Shown here: positions 15,927 through 23,975 of the stretch, piece by piece
Layout of the letters: every line of letters starts with the position of its first letter
How positions within the stretch are numbered: position 1 is the stretch's first letter
NCBI GenBank assembly: GCA_963699215.1
Contig: OY969422.1
Coordinates: 62,001 to 126,000 of the forward strand
Origin: VRUE01 sp963699215
GTDB taxonomy: Bacteria; Actinomycetota; Thermoleophilia; Solirubrobacterales; 70-9
Direction: 5' to 3'
DNA length: 64,000 nucleotides
Translations under genes and position numbers: made by a program
The notes under the pieces: model-generated
Databases searched by the model: none
The model's input: the letters and a program-made list of their open reading frames with translations, nothing else
What the model was told of the DNA's origin: nothing

Positions 15927-16606
15927 TAGGTGGCTGCCGCCGGCTCGCGCTCCGCTACGAGGTTCAGCGCCGCCTGGCGCAGGCGCTCGGGGAGGACGAC
16001 CATCGCCCGCAATTCCTCCAGCGCGCCGCGATCGCCTTCGACTCCAACACCCCTCTCCTCAGGTGCGCCGGCGATGAGGGTCAGCACGTCGGCGGGCTCG
16101 CCACGGAGGGTCAGATCCGGGTCCTCCGCCTCCCCGCGTGAAGCCGCGATCCAGCCGTTCTCGACCCGCAACCAGTAAGCCTGCCCACCGGTATGTAGAG
16201 CAAGGGTCAGCCGCGCATCCGGCGGTGGCTGGGCGATCACGCGGATCGCGTTGGGCAACGACGTGGGCGCGAGACGGACGACCTCCTCGACCTGCTCGAA
16301 GTTCATCCCCCATCGCCCCAGCTCGAGCATCGGCCGCTCCAAGCCCCAACCGATATCGGTTAGCTCGTAGGCGACCCCGGTCGCCGGCGGGGCGAGCTCG
16401 CGGCGGCGGACGATGCCGTGGCGCTCGAGGTCGCGCAAGCGCTTGGTCAGCACGTCGGTGGGCGCGCCGCCGACGTTGCGGACGAGGTCGGAGAAGCGCA
16501 GCGGCCCGAGCGAGAGCTCGCGCACGATCAGCAGCGACCAGCGCTCGCCGATCCGGTCGAGCGCGCAGGCAAGGCTGCACGGCTGATCGTATTCGCGTCT
16601 CCCCAT
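15926..16606 (-). CDS. HxlR-family regulator with SCP2-like domain
   Basis: A 226-residue transcription factor. Residues 1-110 form an HxlR winged helix (CSLACALDRIGERWSLLIVRE, then LTKRLRDLERHGIV). The C-terminal half (LTLALHTGGQAYWLRVENGWI and later DLTLRGEPADVL) resembles an SCP2-type lipid-binding domain, suggesting control by a lipid or acyl ligand. Two tandem CTACTATCG copies lie just upstream. The proximal TACTAT is 7 nt from the ATG, so the mRNA is probably leaderless. The divergent neighbour is an MMPL transporter. A 22-bp dyad between the two genes is the obvious operator candidate, so it likely controls the transporter and itself. Confidence 0.85.
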   Translation of the reverse strand: MGRREYDQPCSLACALDRIGERWSLLIVRELSLGPLRFSDLVRNVGGAPTDVLTKRLRDLERHGIVRRRELAPPATGVAYELTDIGWGLERPMLELGRWGMNFEQVEEVVRLAPTSLPNAIRVIAQPPPDARLTLALHTGGQAYWLRVENGWIAASRGEAEDPDLTLRGEPADVLTLIAGAPEERGVGVEGDRGALEELRAMVVLPERLRQAALNLVAEREPAAAT

Positions 16607-16644
16607 CGATTCGATAGTAGCGATAGTAGCAACGTTAATTTGTT

Positions 16645-16666
16645 TTTCAAAGCGAGTGCTTTGAAA
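16645..16666. promoter_or_regulatory. Dyad operator between hxlR-like gene and MMPL gene
   Basis: TTTCAAAGC-GAGT-GCTTTGAAA is a perfect 9-bp inverted repeat with a 4-nt centre. It is located 6 bp upstream of the TACGGT hexamer of the MMPL transcription unit. This is a good candidate site for the divergent HxlR-type regulator. Confidence 0.75.
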
Positions 16667-16685
16667 TCTGGTACGGTCCTCCCCG

Positions 16686-16733
16686 ATGCCGATCTCACGT
16701 CCCGTCCCGGTTGCGCCGTTCGTAATCCGATGA
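16686..16733 (+). CDS. Leaderless upstream mini-ORF coupled to MMPL gene
   Basis: A 15-codon frame (MPISRPVPVAPFVIR) starts with ATG 8 nt after TACGGT (16672-16677), the spacing of a leaderless mRNA. Its TGA stop overlaps the ATG of the MMPL gene (ATGA at 16730-16733). It may deliver ribosomes to the transporter start, which has no Shine-Dalgarno of its own. This is prediction from sequence only. The same arrangement occurs before dtd. Confidence 0.5.
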   Translation: MPISRPVPVAPFVIR

Positions 16734-18892
16734 ACCGGATCGCCGACCTCACCTGGAAGCATCCGAAGCTCGTCCTCACTGCGGTCGCCGTCTTCGTCTT
16801 CTTCGCTGCGGCCGTCGGGAAAGACGTCGAGAGCCACCTCAAGGCGGCCGGCTTCGCCGACTCCGCCTCCGAGAGCGAGCGCGCGACCGTCCTCCTGCGC
16901 GACTCGCTCGGCTACAACCCGAGCCCGGCGATCGTCCTCGTCGTCCGCAACCCGGACGGCGGCAAGCTCGACACGACCGACCCCGCCGTCCGTGCCGAGG
17001 TCGCCCGGCTCACTCGCGAGACGGCGCAGGTCGAGTACGTCGGCCGCGTGCTCAACCCGCTGCGCAACCCACGCGAGGGCGCCCGGCTGATCGCCCGCGA
17101 CGGCGAGTCGGTGGCGATCGCCGCCTATCTCTCGACCGCCGACATCGAGGACGCCGGCGGCTACGCCGCCGAGGGGGTCCAACCGTTGCTCGCCTCGAGC
17201 TCGCTCGACGTCGCCATGGGCGGCTTCGCCCCCGGCTTCAACGAGACCAACGACCAGACCCGCGAGGACCTGACCAAGGCCGAGCTGATCGCCTTCCCGA
17301 TCCTCGCCCTGCTGCTGCTCTTCGTCTTCCGCGGCGTCGTCGCCGCATCGATCCCGCTGCTGCTCGGCGTGATCTCGATCATCGGCACGTTGCTCGTGCT
17401 GCGGATCATGTCGAGCTTCACCGACACCTCGCTCTTTGCCCTCAACATCGCCACCGGGATGAGCCTCGGCCTGGCGGTCGACTATGCCCTGCTTCTGGTC
17501 TCGCGCTACCGCGAGGAGATAGGCAGCGGCGGTGCGTCGCGGGAGGCGCACCGCCGCACCGTTCAGACCGCGGGCCGCACCGCGGTCTTCTCCGGTCTTA
17601 CCGTGGCGGCGGCGCTGGCGGCGCTGATCGTCATGCCACAGCGCTTCCTCTACTCGATGGCGGTGGCCGGCGCCTCGGTCGCCGTCCTCTCCTCGCTGAT
17701 GGCGATCCTCGTCGTCCCCTCGCTGCTGGCGCTACTTGGGACGCGAATCGACGCCCTCTCGATCCGCCGCGGGCCGGCGGTGTCCGACACCTCCGACGGG
17801 TGGTACCGCCTCGCCCGCGGCGTCATGCGCCGCCCGGTCGTCGTCGCCCTGGCCAGCTCCGTCCTGATGCTGGCTGCGGCGGCACCGCTGCTGTGGACGA
17901 CGCTGACCGGCCCCAGCGCCGAGGCGGTGCCCCCCGACCAGCCCTCGGCCAAGGCCTACGACTACCTCGAAGCGCACTACCCGCGCGACGTCACCGAGGC
18001 CGTCACCGTCACCGTAGACGGCGGCGCCGGCCCCGCCCAGCTCGCCGCCTTCCGGCAGCGGATCGAGGCGATCGACGGGGTCGCCGGAGGCGCCCCGTTC
18101 GTTCCCGCCTCCGAGCAGGTCGCCTTCGCCAACTTCGCCCTCACCGGCCGGGCGCTCGACCCCGAGACGCAGGACGTCGTGCAAGAGATCCGCGCCCTCG
18201 ACCCGCCGGCAGCGACCGCCACCCTGGTCTCCGGCAACACCGCCGGATTCATCGACCAGAAGCAGAGCCTGATCGACCACGCGCCGCTGGTCGTCGGCAT
18301 CGTGATCCTCACCACCCTCGTCATCCTCTTCCTGCTGACCGGCTCGGTGCTGCTGCCGATCAAGACGCTGGTGATGAACTCGCTGACGCTCGGCGCGACG
18401 CTGGGCATCCTCGTCCTCGCCTTCCAAGAGGGCTGGCTGGAGGGATTGCTCGACTACACCGGGCCGAACGCGATCGAGGTGACCAGCTTGGTCTTCCTCT
18501 TCGCCGTGATCTTCGGCCTCGCCACCGACTACGCGGTGCTGGTGATGGCTCGGATCAAAGAACGCTACGACCTCGGCGACACGAACGAGGAGGCGGTGGC
18601 GATCGGCATCGGTCGCACCGGTCGCGTGATCACCGCCGCGGCGCTGGCGATCGCGATCGTCTTCCTCGCCTTCGGCGTCAGCAGCGTCTTCTTCGTCAAG
18701 CAGATCGCGATCGGGATGGCCTTCGGCGTGATGCTCGACGCAACCGTCGTCCGTGCCCTCCTCGTCCCCTCGCTGATGCGCCTCTTCGGCGAGTGGAACT
18801 GGTGGGCGCCCCGCCCCCTGCGCCGCCTGCAGGAGCGCTTCGGCTTCTCCGAGACCGAGCCGGCCGAAAACCCCGCGCCCGAAGCGACCTGA
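16730..18892 (+). CDS. MMPL/RND-family membrane transporter 2
   Basis: A 720-residue MMPL transporter and paralogue of the gene at 7268. It begins MNRIADLTWKHPKLVL with a membrane helix at residues about 13-31. The two RND half-repeats carry GLAVDYALLLVSRYREE and FGLATDYAVLVMARIKE. Lipid export is the family role; the substrate is unknown. The divergent HxlR–SCP2 regulator and the shared dyad suggest induction by a lipid-like ligand. Translation probably depends on the overlapping upstream mini-ORF. The next gene, an acyl-CoA synthetase, has its own leaderless start. Confidence 0.88.
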   Translation: MNRIADLTWKHPKLVLTAVAVFVFFAAAVGKDVESHLKAAGFADSASESERATVLLRDSLGYNPSPAIVLVVRNPDGGKLDTTDPAVRAEVARLTRETAQVEYVGRVLNPLRNPREGARLIARDGESVAIAAYLSTADIEDAGGYAAEGVQPLLASSSLDVAMGGFAPGFNETNDQTREDLTKAELIAFPILALLLLFVFRGVVAASIPLLLGVISIIGTLLVLRIMSSFTDTSLFALNIATGMSLGLAVDYALLLVSRYREEIGSGGASREAHRRTVQTAGRTAVFSGLTVAAALAALIVMPQRFLYSMAVAGASVAVLSSLMAILVVPSLLALLGTRIDALSIRRGPAVSDTSDGWYRLARGVMRRPVVVALASSVLMLAAAAPLLWTTLTGPSAEAVPPDQPSAKAYDYLEAHYPRDVTEAVTVTVDGGAGPAQLAAFRQRIEAIDGVAGGAPFVPASEQVAFANFALTGRALDPETQDVVQEIRALDPPAATATLVSGNTAGFIDQKQSLIDHAPLVVGIVILTTLVILFLLTGSVLLPIKTLVMNSLTLGATLGILVLAFQEGWLEGLLDYTGPNAIEVTSLVFLFAVIFGLATDYAVLVMARIKERYDLGDTNEEAVAIGIGRTGRVITAAALAIAIVFLAFGVSSVFFVKQIAIGMAFGVMLDATVVRALLVPSLMRLFGEWNWWAPRPLRRLQERFGFSETEPAENPAPEAT

Positions 18893-18932
18893 CAGTCCCG
18901 CCGGCCCAGCTGTTGCGGCAGACTGGCGCCTC

Positions 18933-20390
18933 GTGAACTTCATCGAGGACGTGGTCGAGGGATTTCCGGCGGCGCGGCCGGCGTTGATCGAGGTCGACGC
19001 GGAGGGCTCGCGCCGGGTCCACCACTTCGGCGAGCTGTTCGCCCGCTCGGCGGGGCTTTCCGGCGCCTTCGCCGCCCGCGGCGTCGAGCGCGGCGACGTC
19101 GTGATGACCCTGGTCGGAAGCAGGGTCGAGTGGGTGCTCGCCCTGCTCGCCTGCTGGCGGATGGGCGCCGTCGCCCTGCCCTGCAACCCGCAGCTGCGGC
19201 GCAAGGACCTCGAGCTGCGCGCCCGCGCCGCCGGCCCGAAGCTGGCGGTCGGCGAGCCACGCTACCTCGGCGAGCTGCCCGACGGCATCCCCTACATGGA
19301 CATGGACGACCTCGCCGCGGTCTTCGACGAGGACCGGCCGCAGGAGACGCCGGCGCCGGTCGAGGACCTCGGCGCCGACGACCCGGCGGCGATCGTCTTC
19401 ACCTCGGGCACCACCGGCGAGCCGCGGGGGGTCGTCTACCCGCAGCGCTACCTGGCCGGTCAGCGAGTGCAGGCGGAGCACTGGTTCGGCGCCCGCCGCG
19501 GCGAGATCGCCTGGTGCACGGCGGCGCCCGGCTGGTCGAAGTCGACTCGCAACGCCTTCGTCGCCCCCTGGCTGGGCGGCGCGGTCGCCGTCCTGCACGA
19601 CGGGCGCTTCGACCCCGCCGAGCGACTGCGGCTCTGCGCCGAGCTCGGCGTCAACGTCCTCTGCCAGGCGCCGACCGAGTACCGGCTGCTCGCCAAGCGG
19701 GCCGAGCTGTCGTCGCTGCCGTCGCTGCGGCGGCTGGTCTCGGCCGGAGAGCCGATCGAGCCGGAGACGATCCGCCACTTCCACCGGCACCTCGGCCTGG
19801 CGGTCGCCGACGGCTACGGCCAGACCGAGACCGGGCCGGTGAGCGGGATGCGCCCCGGCGAGGACGACCCGGCCCGCTACGGCTCGATGGGCCGGCCACT
19901 GCCCGGGATCGAGACCCGCATCCTCGACGGCGAGCTGCAGCTGAAAGCGTCCTCCTCCCCCACCTTCTTCGCCCGTTACCTCGACGGCGAGGGCTTCGAC
20001 GGCGAGTGGTGGCCGACCGGCGACCGGGTGCGAGAGGACGGGGACGGCTACCTCTGGTTCGAAGGCCGGGCCGACGACCTGATCCTCTCTGCCGGCTACC
20101 GGATCGGCCCCTTCGAGGTCGAGTCGGCGCTCGTCTCCCATCCGGCGGTCGCCGAGGCGGCGGCGGTCGCCGCACCGGATCCCGAGCGCGGCGCGGTCGT
20201 GCGGGCGGTCGTCGTGCTCCACGAAGGACGGTCGCCCTCCGAGGCGCTGGGGCGCGAGCTGCAGGACCACGTCAAGGCCCAGACCGCCCCCTACAAGTAC
20301 CCACGCATCGTCGAGTTCGCCACCGAGCTGCCGAAGACGAGCAGCGGCAAGGTCAAGCGAGCCGAGCTGCGCGGCGCGACGGGCGCCTAA
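18933..20390 (+). CDS. AMP-forming acyl-CoA synthetase (ACSM-like)
   Basis: A 485-residue member of the adenylate-forming family that activates a carboxylic acid to acyl-AMP and then acyl-CoA. The P-loop is TSGTTGEPRGV (Arg where Lys is usual). The acyl-binding motif region is APGWSKSTRNAF, the adenine motif is DGYGQTETGP, the hinge Asp is in PTGDRVRED, and the C-terminal catalytic Lys is in PKTSSGKVKR. The short length and the GWSK motif recall medium-chain (ACSM) enzymes. GTG start with CAGACT 8 nt upstream, so leaderless. The stop overlaps the convergent GGDEF–EAL gene by 3 bp. Function fits the surrounding beta-oxidation and transport genes. Confidence 0.87.
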   Translation: MNFIEDVVEGFPAARPALIEVDAEGSRRVHHFGELFARSAGLSGAFAARGVERGDVVMTLVGSRVEWVLALLACWRMGAVALPCNPQLRRKDLELRARAAGPKLAVGEPRYLGELPDGIPYMDMDDLAAVFDEDRPQETPAPVEDLGADDPAAIVFTSGTTGEPRGVVYPQRYLAGQRVQAEHWFGARRGEIAWCTAAPGWSKSTRNAFVAPWLGGAVAVLHDGRFDPAERLRLCAELGVNVLCQAPTEYRLLAKRAELSSLPSLRRLVSAGEPIEPETIRHFHRHLGLAVADGYGQTETGPVSGMRPGEDDPARYGSMGRPLPGIETRILDGELQLKASSSPTFFARYLDGEGFDGEWWPTGDRVREDGDGYLWFEGRADDLILSAGYRIGPFEVESALVSHPAVAEAAAVAAPDPERGAVVRAVVVLHEGRSPSEALGRELQDHVKAQTAPYKYPRIVEFATELPKTSSGKVKRAELRGATGA

Positions 20391-21806
20391 GCGGTTTCGG
20401 CGAAAGCCTCGTCGAGGCCGACCGGGCGGCCGAGGTGGAAGCCCTGGGCCATGTCGACGCCGTATTCGCGCAGCATCTCGGTCGTCTGGTCGTCCTGGAC
20501 GTACTCGGCGATCGTCGTCTTGCCGAGGCCGCGGGCGATCTGGACGATCGCCTGCACGGTGAGCTGATCGGCGTCGCTGCGCGGCATGTCACGGATGAAG
20601 GAGCCGTCGATCTTGATCAGGTCGAAGGGGATCCGCTTCAAGTAGTGGAAGGGGCCGAACCCGGCGCCGTAATCGTCGATCGCGACCTGGCAGCCGAACT
20701 CGGTCAGCCGGTCGGCGAAGCCGGTGGCCGCGTCGTAGTCGTAGACGTTCGCTGTCTCGGTGATCTCGAAGGTGCAACGGGTCGGGTCGGCGCCGCCTTC
20801 GTCGAGGCGCCGTTCGATGAACTCGAGCACTGAGATGTCGGTCAGCGAGGCGCCGGAGATGTTGACGTGCAGCGAGAGCGGCACCCCCTGCCGTTCTCGC
20901 TCGGCGAGCAGCTCGAGGGCGCGCCCGACCACCCAGCGGTCCAGCTCCTGGACCATGCCGGAGCGCTCGGCGGCCTCGATGAAGGAGGCGGCGGGCAGCA
21001 GCTCGCCCTCGTCGCTGGTCATCCGCAGCAACAGCTCGTAGCGTTCGATCCCGCCGGAGGCGAGGCTGCGAATCGGCTGCGTTTGGAGACTGAGGCGATC
21101 GTCGGTGATCGCGTCGCGGATTCGAGCCGCGGTCGTCTGGCGGCGCTCCGGCTCGCGCTGGGGCTCGTTCGGATCGCGGGAGATGACGATCTGGTTGCGT
21201 CCCCCCTCCTTCGCCCGGTACATCGCCTGGTCGGCGGCGACCAGCACCGCTTCGGGGCCGGTCCCTTTCTCGCCGCCGCCGAACATCGTGATGCCGACGC
21301 TGATCGTCGCCGGCTCGGAGTCGGAAGTGGGCTGGACGCTGTCGGCGACCTGCGCTCGCAGGTCTTCGCCGAGCTGCATCGCCCCTTCGACGATCGGTCT
21401 GCGGCATCAGGATCGCGAACTCGTCGCCGGAGAGGCGAGCGACGATGTCGGTGGCGCGGACGCGTTCGCGCATCACCCCGGCGACCTGGCGGATCAGGTT
21501 GTCGCCGACATGGTGGCCGAGCGAGTCGTTGACCGTCTTGAGGCCGTCGATGTCGACGATCATCACCGCGCCGCGGCCGCCGTAGCGGGCGCTGAAGGAG
21601 ACGTACTGGTCGAGTTCGGCGCGGAAGCGGCGCCGGTCGAGCAGCCCGGTCAGCGAGTCGTGGTCCGCCAGGTAACGCAGCTCGGCCTCGGTTCGCTCGG
21701 CTCGCTGCAGCGCCGCGAGCACCACCTCGCGATCCTCGTCCTCGAGCTTCTTCAGCACGGCCTCGATCGCCGGCTCGCTCTGCACGGGAAGTCGTTCGTT
21801 TGCCAC
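20387..21806 (-). pseudogene. GGDEF–EAL protein, interrupted by a frameshift
   Basis: A cyclic-di-GMP enzyme of about 470 residues that reads in two frames. Frame one runs from GTG 21806 (VANERLPVQSEPAIEAV) through LADHDSLTGLLDRRRF to SGDEFAILMPQTD. Frame two continues with VEGAMQLGEDLRAQV and the rest of GGDEF, then a full EAL domain ending at 20387. The switch is near 21390-21396, where one extra base gives the break. The GGDEF motif is SGDEF and the EAL motif is ELL (YELLLRM), while the later DDYGAGFGPFHYLKRIP and IKIDGSFI are intact. TACCTT lies 6 nt before the GTG (leaderless). It may be a sequencing error or a recent mutation; the remainder shows no decay. Confidence 0.82.
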
Positions 21807-21936
21807 CTGAGGAAGGTAGATATATCGGCGCGTCAATTCTCTGAATACCAGCCTGTTTCCGGCATTGCGACCTAGTTTCGGCGACCGCCGCCACCCAATA
21901 GTTGGCCTCCCTGGGCCCACGGGTACTGTGAAGGGC

Positions 21937-23904
21937 ATGGCGAACCGCTTGGCGCAGGAGACCAGCCCGTACCTGCTCCAGCACCGCGACAACCCGGTCG
22001 ACTGGTACCCGTGGGGCGCGGAGGCGCTGGCCCATGCGCGCGAGCTCGACCGCCCGATCCTGCTCTCGGTCGGCTACTCGGCCTGCCACTGGTGCCACGT
22101 GATGGAGCGCGAGTCCTTCGAGGACGCCGAGACCGCCGCCTACATGAACGAGCACTTCGTCAGCGTCAAGGTCGACCGCGAGGAGCGTCCCGACGTCGAC
22201 GCCCTCTACATGGAGGCGGTGCAGACGATGAGCGGCCACGGCGGCTGGCCGATGACGGTCTTCTGCGACCCCGACGGCGTGCCCTTCTACGGCGGCACCT
22301 ACTTCCCGCCCGACGAGGGCCGCGGGATGCCGAGCTTCGGCATGGTGATGGAAGCCGTCGCCGACGCCTTCGAGAGCCGCCGCGAGGAGCTGCGCGAGCG
22401 GGCGCCGGAGACGCGGGCGCGGCTGGGAGCGATCGGCGCGGTCGAGCCGTCGGGCGAGGCGCCGGGCGCGGAGCTGCTGGAGGCCGCGGTGGCGACGCTC
22501 GAGGCGGCGGCGGACGCGGAGCGCGGCGGCTTCGGCGGCGCGCCGAAGTTCCCGCCGTCCTCGGCGCTCGAGCTGCTGCTCGCCCGTGGCGCCGTCGCGC
22601 CGGTCGAGCGCACGCTCGACGCGATGATGGCGGGTGGCATCTACGACCAGATCGGCGGCGGCTTCGCCCGCTACTCGGTCGACGCGAGCTGGCTCGTCCC
22701 CCACTTCGAGAAGATGCTCTACGACAACGCGCAGCTGGCGCGCGCCTACCTGCACGGCTGGCAGGCGTTAGGCCACGAGCGCTACCGCCGGGTCTGCGAG
22801 GAGACGCTCGAGTGGGCGCTGCGCGAGATGCGCGGCCCAGAGGGCGGCTTCTACTCGGCACTCGACGCCGACTCAGAGGGCGAGGAGGGGCGCTTCTACG
22901 TCTGGACGCCGGCGGAGCTGCGCGCAGTGCTCGGCGACCGGGCGGAGGCCGCGATCGAGTTCTACGGCGTCAGCGACGCCGGCAACTTCGAGGGCCGCAA
23001 CATCCTCCACCTCGCCGGCGGCGCGGCGGCGACCGAGCCCGAGGGGCTCGCCGAGACCCGCCGGGCGCTGTACGAGGCGCGGGCGGAGCGGGTGCGGCCG
23101 GGGCTCGACGACAAGCGCCTCGCCTCCTGGAACGCGCTGATGCTGGCGGCCCTCGCCGAGGCGGGCGCGGCATTGGAGCGCGAGGACTACCTCGACGCGG
23201 CACGGCACTGCGCCGAGTTCGTCCTGCGCGACCTGCGCGCCGCCGACGGCCACCTGCTGCGCACCTACAAGGACGGCGAGGGGCGCCTCAACGCCTACCT
23301 GGAGGACCACGCCTTCCTGCTCGACGCGCTGCTGACGCTGTACGAGGCGACCTTCGAGCCGCGCTGGTTCAACGAGGCAAAGGCGCTCGCCGACACCACG
23401 ATCGCCCGCTTCGGCGATCCCGAGCGGGGTGGCTTCTACTCGACCTCCGACGACCACGAGGAGCTGATCGCCCGCCGCAAGGAGATCGGCGACCACCCGA
23501 TCCCCTCCGGCAACTCGGCGGCGGCTCTGGGACTGCTGCGGCTCGAGGCGCTGACGGGAGAGCGCACCTACGGCCAGTGGGCCGAGGGCATGCTGCGCCT
23601 CTTCGCCAAGGCGGCGCCGCGCCAGCCCGACGCCTTCGCCCACCTGCTGCGCGCGCTCGACTTCCAGCTCGCCCCGACCAAAGAGGTCGCCCTGATCGGC
23701 GACGAGCTGAGCGAGCTGGCCGCAGTAGTGCGCTCCAGATATCGCCCCCATCTGGTCCTCGCCGGCGGCACCGAGGGCTCCACCATCCCGCCCCTGCTCG
23801 AGGGACGCACCGCCGTCGAGGGCAAGCCCACCGCTTACGTCTGCGAGCACTTCAGCTGCAGGGCGCCGGTCACCGACGCCGACGTCCTCGCAGACTTGCT
23901 CTAA
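21937..23904 (+). CDS. YyaL/Spermatogenesis-associated protein 20-like (DUF255)
   Basis: A 655-residue protein. The first 165 residues form a thioredoxin-like DUF255 domain with ACHWCHVMERESFED (Cys-x-x-Cys). The rest is an alpha/alpha toroid similar to N-acylglucosamine epimerase or six-hairpin glycosidases. It starts in the canonical way (MANRLAQETSPYLLQHRDNP). TACTGT lies 7 nt before the ATG, so leaderless initiation is likely. The family is widespread and no reaction is established. The full length and all conserved motifs suggest an intact gene. It is divergent from the GGDEF–EAL gene. Confidence 0.88.
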   Translation: MANRLAQETSPYLLQHRDNPVDWYPWGAEALAHARELDRPILLSVGYSACHWCHVMERESFEDAETAAYMNEHFVSVKVDREERPDVDALYMEAVQTMSGHGGWPMTVFCDPDGVPFYGGTYFPPDEGRGMPSFGMVMEAVADAFESRREELRERAPETRARLGAIGAVEPSGEAPGAELLEAAVATLEAAADAERGGFGGAPKFPPSSALELLLARGAVAPVERTLDAMMAGGIYDQIGGGFARYSVDASWLVPHFEKMLYDNAQLARAYLHGWQALGHERYRRVCEETLEWALREMRGPEGGFYSALDADSEGEEGRFYVWTPAELRAVLGDRAEAAIEFYGVSDAGNFEGRNILHLAGGAAATEPEGLAETRRALYEARAERVRPGLDDKRLASWNALMLAALAEAGAALEREDYLDAARHCAEFVLRDLRAADGHLLRTYKDGEGRLNAYLEDHAFLLDALLTLYEATFEPRWFNEAKALADTTIARFGDPERGGFYSTSDDHEELIARRKEIGDHPIPSGNSAAALGLLRLEALTGERTYGQWAEGMLRLFAKAAPRQPDAFAHLLRALDFQLAPTKEVALIGDELSELAAVVRSRYRPHLVLAGGTEGSTIPPLLEGRTAVEGKPTAYVCEHFSCRAPVTDADVLADLL

Positions 23905-23975
23905 GACGCTCCTCGCGCGGGGACCTACAGGCCGAAGGCGTCGATTTGCAAGTATGCGCGGAAGTGCGCGGATCG

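Noticed and set aside
22011..23950. Continuous frame joining the DUF255 region to MMPL transporter 3
   Set aside because: The first 650 codons are an out-of-frame reading of the DUF255 gene; the MMPL protein begins at about 23976.
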